DNA of 9,971 nt from JBEKEX01 sp050013615. GTDB lineage: Bacteria > Chloroflexota > Anaerolineae > Anaerolineales > Anaerolineaceae. The notes beneath the pieces are model-generated. The model was given only the letters and a program-made list of their open reading frames with translations. It did not search any database and was not told the DNA's origin. Made by a program: the position numbers and the translations under genes. Of this stretch, positions 5,888 to 9,971 are shown one piece after another. Numbering within the stretch: position 1 is the stretch's first letter; each line of letters begins with the position of its first letter. The DNA lies in the NCBI GenBank assembly GCA_050013615.1, contig JBEKEX010000091.1, positions 1-9,971 of the forward strand. The letters run 5' to 3'.

Positions 5888-8800
5888 TCAGGATAGGCGG
5901 GATACTTTTTCCACCTTCATCACCGGTTCGCCGCGCGCCGGGTCGGTTTCCATGACGCCGGTAACCAGTAAGGGAGCGCTGCCGATAAGACTGGTGTGGA
6001 AACGGGCATAAGTCTGTGGGTAGAGCACCGCGTCAAGCGTGCCCTCCAAATCTTCCAGGGTCAGGAACATCATCATTTCGCCCTTGGCGGTGCGGCTGTG
6101 ACGGCTGATCTGGCGCATGCCGGCCACGGTGACACGCTGCCCGGTCTTTTCAGCGGCCTCCAATGTGGTGATGGCTCCGCTTGCAGTGATCTGTTTGGCG
6201 ACCAATTCCAACGGATGGGCTTCCAGACCGGTGCCCAGGATTTCGATCTGGGCAGCCATTTTTTGCTCCAGGCTGAAATCCTGGTTGTCATCGTTTCCCC
6301 AGCCGAAAAGCGGCATTTGATCGGCCTGCCAGGCACTGCCCTGAATGCGTTCCATCAACATCGGAATAGGGCCGAAGCCTTCCATGGCGCCGCAACGAGC
6401 CAGGTTCTCTGCTTCCCCGCGGCGCGGGTCGACGCGGCTGAGGAAATCTTCCAGCGTGTGGAACGGCCGCAGCCGGTAAATGCGCTCGACGGTGCGGCGG
6501 GTGAGGTCGCGCACCTGGTCCAGTCCCATGTAGAGCACAGGTTCCCCATTGGGATAAGTGACACTGAACTCGCGTTTGGAGTGGTTGACGTGGGGCGGCT
6601 TGACGGTCAGCCCCATGCGGCGCGCCTCGGTCAGGTAGACCCGTTGGGGATAATAGCCTCCCCAGTTGGCCAGCACGGCGGCCATGAATTCAGCCGGGAA
6701 GTGCGTTTTGCACCAGGCGGAGCGCCATGCCAGCAGCGCGTAAGAAGCAGCGTGAGCCTTGGGGAACCCATAACCGGCAAAAGCAGCCATCAGCTCCCAG
6801 ACCTGTTCTCCGGTCTCGGGTGGAATATTGCTCCTGGTCTGGGCATTGGCAATGAATTTTTCCTTGAGGAGCTGCATCTGTTTGCCGGGGTCGAAATGGC
6901 TCATGGCCCGCCGCAGCAGGTCGGAATCCGCCATGCTCAAGCCGGCCAATTCGTGGGCAATCCTGAGCACCTGTTCCTGGTAAAGGATCACGCCGTGGGT
7001 TTCCTTGAGCAGTGGCTCCAACGCCGGGTGCAGATAGCTGGTCGGCTCCAAGCCTTTGAAACGGCGCACGAAGGCGTCCTTCATGCCGCCGCTTATCGGC
7101 CCGGGGCGGAAGAGCGCCAGGGCGGCGATGACGTCGTCCACGCTGCGGGCATTGATCTCACGCAGCGTGGCGCGCATGCCGGGGCTTTCGATCTGGAAAC
7201 AACCGATGGTTTGGCCGTGCTCGATCCGGTCGGACGTTTCGACATCGTCGGTGGGGATGGTATCCAACACGTCCAGCGGCGAGCGGTATTCGGTGCGCTG
7301 CCAGGAGTGGATAGTTTCTGCAACGTCGCCCATCACGGTCAGGCCGCGGATGCCAAGCAGGTCGATCTTGACCAACCCCAGCGCTTCCACGGCTTCGAGG
7401 TCCATCTGGGTGATAGTGATCCCCTTGCTGCCGGAGCGCATGACCGGCAGCAGGTCGGTCATGGGTCCCGGTGACACCACTAGGCCGCCGGCATGCACCG
7501 AGAGATGGCGCGGCAGCTTGAGCAGTGCCTCAGCCTGTTCAAAGATATTCTTTAATGAAGGATTAGCCTTTTTCAGCTCGGCAAAGGGTGGGATGGGTTC
7601 ATTATCTTCGTCTTCCGCCTGCATGCGGGCAAAAAATCCATAGGGGAGGGTATTAGTCAATTCGCGGATGCGCTCCGGGGGCAAGCCATTCGCCTTGGCT
7701 ACGTCTCCCAATGCGGAGCGGGGACGGAAGCGGTTGACGGTGCCGACCATGGCGACGCGGTCGGCACCATAGGTGTCGAAGACGTGCTGGATGACGCTGT
7801 CACGCCGGCGCGAGCAGATGTCGGTATCGATATCCGGGGGCGTGGAGCGCGCCGGGTTGAGAAAACGCTCGAAATATAGGTCGTGCCGGATGGGGTCTGG
7901 GCTGGTGATGCCGATGCAATGAGCCACCAGCGAAGAGGCGGCCGAGCCGCGCGACGATGTGGGTACGCCGGTCTGGTGAGCAAAGCGGATGATATCCTCG
8001 ACGATCAGGAAAATGGTCTCGAAACCGCGTTGCTCGATGACTTCCAACTCATGATCCAGGCGGCTTTGGATCTCCGGCGTGACGCGGCCATAAAGCTGCT
8101 GCGCGCCAGCCTCGGTTTTCTGGCGTAAGAACTGGGCCGCGGTGAGTCCAGCCGGCACGGGCACGATGGGGAAATGCGGCTCGTCGAGTGGCAGGTCGAA
8201 CTGGCAGCGGGCGGCAATTTCTTCTGCGGCGGCCAGAGCAGCAGGGAAATCTTTGAAGTGGCCGGCCACTTCGGTTGGCGAAAGGAAATAGGCTCCCGGC
8301 GGGGCCAGGGCTTCAGCGGGCAGTTTCTTGATCGAGGTGACCAGCCGGATGGCGGCCAGCGTGTGCTGCAGCGGTGCCTGGTCGGGCGTGAGGTAGTAGA
8401 CGGGCGGTGCGGCCACGAGCGGGACATGCAACATCTCTGCCAGGTCGCGTATGCGGCTGTTGGTTGGATTCGATAGCATGAAATAGAAGTTGCCGGGGAA
8501 AAGTTCGGCAAGTTGGCGGGCATTGGATAGGTTGTCCAGAACGCCGCTTAGGCAGATTAGCCCTTCTGTGTGGCGTGACAGCAATTCGAGTGTGACGAAC
8601 GGCTCAGCTTCAGGCTGGATCATCAAGGCGCTGGACAGGCGGCACAGGTTTTGCCAACCGAACAAATTAGTAGCGAGCAAGACGAGCGGCGAGGAAACGG
8701 TGCTGCCGGCCAGGTCGAGCTCCAAACCATAGATGGGCCGGATGCCGGAGCTTTTGCAAGCCCGGCTGAATTCGACGGCACCGGTCAGGTAGCGGTGGTC

Positions 8801-8914
8801 GGTGAGGGCCAGCGCTGGCATGCCATAGCCGGCTGCCGTCGCGGACAGCTCAGCAGGGGAGGGCAGCCCTTCAAGCAGCGAATAGTGCGAATGAACGTGT
8901 AAGTGGATAAACAT
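5888..8914 (-). CDS. dnaE: DnaE-type DNA polymerase III alpha, short form
   Basis: 1008 residues. The N-terminal PHP domain starts HLHVHSHYSLLEG (H6, H8), with TDH at 38-40 and GLELDL with E65, so several metal ligands are kept. The palm carries PPDIDTD with D361 and D363 in the places of E. coli D401/D403, and KIDLLG with D518 as the third catalytic aspartate. RPRSALGD, HAGGLVVSPG and GYGFPKAHAASYA are typical of the family. QMPLF at 866-870 fits the beta-clamp pentapeptide. An OB-fold-like segment closes the protein (about 915-1005). The ~150-residue tau-binding end of replicative alpha (about 1160 residues) is missing, as in DnaE2/ImuC. PPDID and RPRSA also lean to DnaE2-like polymerases, but no imuA or imuB is nearby. 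A specialised or error-prone polymerase is the best reading. Confidence 0.9.
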   Translation of the reverse strand: MFIHLHVHSHYSLLEGLPSPAELSATAAGYGMPALALTDHRYLTGAVEFSRACKSSGIRPIYGLELDLAGSTVSSPLVLLATNLFGWQNLCRLSSALMIQPEAEPFVTLELLSRHTEGLICLSGVLDNLSNARQLAELFPGNFYFMLSNPTNSRIRDLAEMLHVPLVAAPPVYYLTPDQAPLQHTLAAIRLVTSIKKLPAEALAPPGAYFLSPTEVAGHFKDFPAALAAAEEIAARCQFDLPLDEPHFPIVPVPAGLTAAQFLRQKTEAGAQQLYGRVTPEIQSRLDHELEVIEQRGFETIFLIVEDIIRFAHQTGVPTSSRGSAASSLVAHCIGITSPDPIRHDLYFERFLNPARSTPPDIDTDICSRRRDSVIQHVFDTYGADRVAMVGTVNRFRPRSALGDVAKANGLPPERIRELTNTLPYGFFARMQAEDEDNEPIPPFAELKKANPSLKNIFEQAEALLKLPRHLSVHAGGLVVSPGPMTDLLPVMRSGSKGITITQMDLEAVEALGLVKIDLLGIRGLTVMGDVAETIHSWQRTEYRSPLDVLDTIPTDDVETSDRIEHGQTIGCFQIESPGMRATLREINARSVDDVIAALALFRPGPISGGMKDAFVRRFKGLEPTSYLHPALEPLLKETHGVILYQEQVLRIAHELAGLSMADSDLLRRAMSHFDPGKQMQLLKEKFIANAQTRSNIPPETGEQVWELMAAFAGYGFPKAHAASYALLAWRSAWCKTHFPAEFMAAVLANWGGYYPQRVYLTEARRMGLTVKPPHVNHSKREFSVTYPNGEPVLYMGLDQVRDLTRRTVERIYRLRPFHTLEDFLSRVDPRRGEAENLARCGAMEGFGPIPMLMERIQGSAWQADQMPLFGWGNDDNQDFSLEQKMAAQIEILGTGLEAHPLELVAKQITASGAITTLEAAEKTGQRVTVAGMRQISRHSRTAKGEMMMFLTLEDLEGTLDAVLYPQTYARFHTSLIGSAPLLVTGVMETDPARGEPVMKVEKVSRLS
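6305..6319 (-). other. Beta-clamp-binding motif within DnaE
   Basis: Codons 866-870 read Q-M-P-L-F, matching the QxxLF-type pentapeptide that binds the sliding clamp. It lies between the helix-hairpin-helix region and the OB fold, the same relative position as the internal motif of E. coli alpha (QADMF). This suggests direct clamp contact. Confidence 0.7.
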
Positions 8915-8942
8915 AAAAACGGCTTTTTCGTCAGTCGTCCTT

Positions 8943-8971
8943 ATGATAGTACAAAATTTCTAATATTGCAA
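8943..8971 (-). promoter_or_regulatory. Promoter of the DnaE gene
   Basis: Read on the minus strand: TTGCAA (8971-8966; 4 of 6 to TTGACA), exactly 17 bases, then TATCAT (8948-8943; 5 of 6 to TATAAT). Transcription would start near 8936, leaving about 22 bases before ATG 8914. That short leader has no ribosome site in the usual window. I see no recognisable LexA box here. Confidence 0.6.
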
Positions 8972-8996
8972 CCGCTGGTGAGACATTTTAACCTCG

Positions 8997-9005
8997 TGAT
9001 ATAAT
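8997..9005 (+). promoter_or_regulatory. Extended -10 promoter of the DsrE/YedF-like gene
   Basis: TGATATAAT at 8997-9005: TG, one base, then consensus TATAAT. No clear -35. Start expected near 9012, so the mRNA has a leader of about 211 bases before ATG 9223. It is divergent from the DnaE promoter, whose -35 box ends 25 bases to the left. Confidence 0.6.
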
Positions 9006-9032
9006 TTTTTCATCCCGGCTTGGGAGGTTACC

Positions 9033-9056
9033 ATGGCATTCATGCACCACACCTGA
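9033..9056 (+). CDS. Candidate 7-codon leader peptide
   Basis: ATG GCA TTC ATG CAC CAC ACC TGA encodes MAFMHHT. GGGAGG (9022-9027) stands five bases before the ATG and is the best ribosome site in the leader. It sits about 21 bases after the expected transcription start. The short hairpin TCCC/GGGA (9013-9016 with 9022-9025) could mask this site. Two histidines and two methionines in seven codons would allow attenuation by translation, but downstream genes are not His or Met biosynthesis genes. No homologue is known to me. Confidence 0.35.
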   Translation: MAFMHHT

Positions 9057-9210
9057 GCACTGAAATGGGCTGCCAGTTGGCGGCCGAACAGCCATGCACA
9101 CGCGCCGGGCAGGGAAGGCAGACTAGCATCTTGAATCAATCTGATGCGGACACTCCCGATGGCCACCGGCAACGTGGGGATGGTAATTGGCGATTCATAT
9201 TTCACTTTAT

Positions 9211-9217
9211 AGGAGTG
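9211..9217 (+). promoter_or_regulatory. Ribosome binding site of the DsrE/YedF-like gene
   Basis: AGGAGTG, five bases before ATG 9223. It sets the start at 9223 rather than at the in-frame TTG at 9187. It is complementary to 9150-9156 in the leader, so its exposure may be controlled. Confidence 0.75.
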
Positions 9218-9222
9218 TTCCC

Positions 9223-9585
9223 ATGAGCGAAGCTGTTTCCAAATCACAACGCAATACCGTACTTCTTTTTACCCGTTTCGGCCTGGGCCATGCCCCGGAA
9301 GAACTACAGAATAAGCTGGTTGGCAAATTCCTCAGCCTGCTGATCGAATCCGATGATCTCCCTGCCAAGATCGTGTTCTATACCGAAGGCGTCAAACTGA
9401 CCTGCGTCGGCTCACCGGTGATCGAACAGTTGAAGCAGCTCGAAGCATCCGGCGTGGAATTGGTGATCTGCTCCACGTGTCTGGAGTATTTTGGCTTACG
9501 CGACCAGGTGCAGGTGGGCATTGTTGGCGGCATGCCGGATATTCTGGAGGCGCTGCAAAAGGCACCCAAAGTCGTCAGTTTGTAA
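9223..9585 (+). CDS. DsrE/YedF-like sulfur-family protein
   Basis: 120 residues. NTVLLFTRFGLG, PAKIVFYTEGVKLTCVGSPVI, LKQLEASGVELVICSTCLEYFGL and VGIVGGMPDILEAL match the C-terminal DsrE-like domain of YedF proteins, known from selenium and sulfur carrier contexts. A C83-S-T-C86 pair occupies the conserved CxTC place. YedF normally begins with a TusA-like sulfur-carrier domain; here it is missing and the ribosome site shows the short form is the real gene. The fold suggests binding or transfer of sulfur or selenium, or a small redox role, probably as an oligomer in the cytoplasm. It follows a long, possibly regulated leader. The next gene starts 109 bases on with its own promoter-like element. 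Confidence 0.85.
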   Translation: MSEAVSKSQRNTVLLFTRFGLGHAPEELQNKLVGKFLSLLIESDDLPAKIVFYTEGVKLTCVGSPVIEQLKQLEASGVELVICSTCLEYFGLRDQVQVGIVGGMPDILEALQKAPKVVSL

Positions 9586-9598
9586 GTTATAGGAATAT

Positions 9599-9613
9599 CC
9601 GTCTTCTCGACGG
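9599..9613 (+). other. Hairpin after the DsrE/YedF-like gene
   Basis: CCGTC (9599-9603), loop TTCTC, GACGG (9609-9613): a perfect 5-bp stem, 13 bases after the stop. No T-run follows, so it is not a classical terminator. It lies just upstream of the next -10 element. Confidence 0.4.
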
Positions 9614-9619
9614 CAGTGG

Positions 9620-9628
9620 TGCTAAAAT
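9620..9628 (+). promoter_or_regulatory. Extended -10 promoter of the PPC/DUF296 gene
   Basis: TGCTAAAAT at 9620-9628 (TG, one base, TAAAAT; 5 of 6 to consensus). No good -35 is present. Transcription would start near 9635, with a ~60-base leader to ATG 9695. Confidence 0.45.
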
Positions 9629-9694
9629 CATCCCGCAGTCTTGTCAAGGCAATGTCGGACAGGATTATAGAATTCTTTCGTTGAGGACAGCACC

Positions 9695-9971
9695 ATGAAG
9701 ACTTACATGTTTCGGCTACGTCCGGGGGATGACCTGCTGCAGTCGGTGGTCGAATTTTGCCGCCGGCAGGACCTGAAGGCGGCAGTCATTCTGACCTGTG
9801 TGGGCAGTTTACGGCATGCCTCCATCCGTCTGGCGAACCAACCGACTGCCACCGCCTACGAGGGCAAGTTCGAGATCGATTCACTGGTGGGCACAGTCAG
9901 CAAAGATGGCCCCCACATTCACATCTCGCTCTCGGATTCGAACGGCAAGATGGTGGGCGGCCATTTGATGG
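9695..9971 (+). CDS. PPC/DUF296 domain protein (partial, runs off the edge)
   Basis: ATG 9695 is preceded by GAGGA (9683-9687) seven bases upstream. Ninety-two codons are visible. MKTYMFRLRPGDDL, VILTCVGSL, IDSLVGTVSKDG, PHIHISLSDSNG and GGHLM match the PPC domain (plant and prokaryote conserved, DUF296), which in bacteria usually forms a stand-alone protein of about 140 residues. H74, H76 and H90 lie at the conserved histidine places that can bind a metal. In plants the domain is joined to an AT-hook and takes part in DNA binding; the bacterial role is unknown. The C-terminal ~50 residues lie beyond the window. Confidence 0.88.
   Translation, partial: MKTYMFRLRPGDDLLQSVVEFCRRQDLKAAVILTCVGSLRHASIRLANQPTATAYEGKFEIDSLVGTVSKDGPHIHISLSDSNGKMVGGHLM

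Larger units (their letters stand above)
9012..9222 (+). ncRNA. Structured 5' leader, candidate cis-regulatory RNA
   Basis: The leader contains hairpin GGCTGCC/GGCGGCC (9068-9074 with 9079-9085, one G-U pair) and a nested set: CACG/CGTG (9099-9102 with 9173-9176), GCCGG/CCGGC (9104-9108 with 9166-9170), GGGA/TCCC (9112-9115 with 9154-9157) and GCATC/GATGC (9126-9130 with 9143-9147). A competing pairing joins 9148-9156 (GGACACTCC) to the ribosome site 9212-9220 (GGAGTGTTC): eight Watson-Crick pairs and one G-U. Bases 9154-9156 belong to both, so the two folds exclude each other. Parts of the sequence (CCCGATG, CCGGCAAC, GGTAATT) recall the SAM-I core, but its kink-turn GA pairs are not seen. 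I cannot place it in a known family. Confidence 0.45.

Noticed and set aside
5996..7474. 492-codon open frame on the + strand inside the polymerase gene
   Set aside because: It lies wholly antisense to a clear DnaE gene, its product is rich in H, Q, G and A with no family features, and such long antisense frames are common in GC-rich genes.
9099..9176. tRNA or tRNA-Sec-like fold in the YedF leader
   Set aside because: No anticodon or T-arm consensus; the arms nest rather than form a cloverleaf.
9020..9226. 68-codon frame (TTG start) whose TGA overlaps the ATG of the YedF-like gene (ATGA)
   Set aside because: The overlap looks like coupling, but the frame has no suitable ribosome site for its TTG or for ATG 9065, the sequence is not family-like, and the leader is better explained as structured RNA.
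8960..9247. 95-codon minus-strand frame in the intergenic region
   Set aside because: It covers the leader and two opposite-strand promoter regions, has no ribosome site and shows no recognisable domain.

Overview
The window looks like a chromosomal segment of a GC-moderate, free-living bacterium. The mix of a MarC-type membrane protein, an F420-dependent (Ddn-type) nitroreductase, a membrane-anchored sulfite-oxidase-family molybdoenzyme, a PPC/DUF296 protein and a second, short DnaE points to Chloroflexota (Anaerolineae-like). That assignment rests on remembered family distribution, not on a marker gene. I see no tRNA, rRNA, CRISPR array or transposase.

Left part, + strand (1-2580). The last 21 codons of an unidentified gene end at 67. 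A 187-base spacer follows with two pyrimidine-rich hairpin repeats. Next is a short ORF (255-629) that is a chimera: the first ~80 residues of a MarC membrane protein run in frame into the last ~45 residues of a PfkB-type sugar kinase. The join falls on a hexapeptide both families would share, so it is either a real deletion or an assembly join. A complete ABC half-exporter (805-2580) follows from its own promoter.

Middle, + strand (2658-5339). Behind an extended -10 promoter lie msrB, msrA (overlapping by 14 bases) and, 36 bases on, a 559-residue membrane-anchored molybdopterin oxidoreductase. MsrB and MsrA repair the two methionine sulfoxide epimers in the cytoplasm. The molybdoenzyme carries an internal twin-arginine signal after several membrane helices, so its catalytic domain is probably outside. 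The layout suggests a methionine-sulfoxide or sulfur-oxide repair operon working on both sides of the membrane.

Right-centre, - strand (8914 down to 5361). A promoter at 8943-8971 drives a 1008-residue DnaE-type polymerase. It keeps the PHP, palm and OB parts and a clamp-binding motif (QMPLF) but lacks the C-terminal tau-binding region of the replicative subunit, so a specialised or translesion role is plausible. After 107 bases comes a 139-residue Ddn-type nitroreductase, with a perfect 16-base inverted repeat just before its start. It converges on the molybdoenzyme gene.

Right end, + strand (8997-9971). A divergent extended -10 promoter precedes a ~211-base leader. The leader holds a 7-codon peptide ORF with a strong ribosome site, nested RNA stems, and a 9-base segment complementary to the ribosome site of the following gene. 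This is the layout of a translational riboswitch or attenuator and is the best candidate for an undescribed element here. It precedes a stand-alone DsrE/YedF-like gene (9223-9585) and the start of a PPC/DUF296 gene (9695 to the edge).

A recurring feature is the extended -10 element (TGnTATAAT or TGnTAAAAT), seen before five + strand genes.
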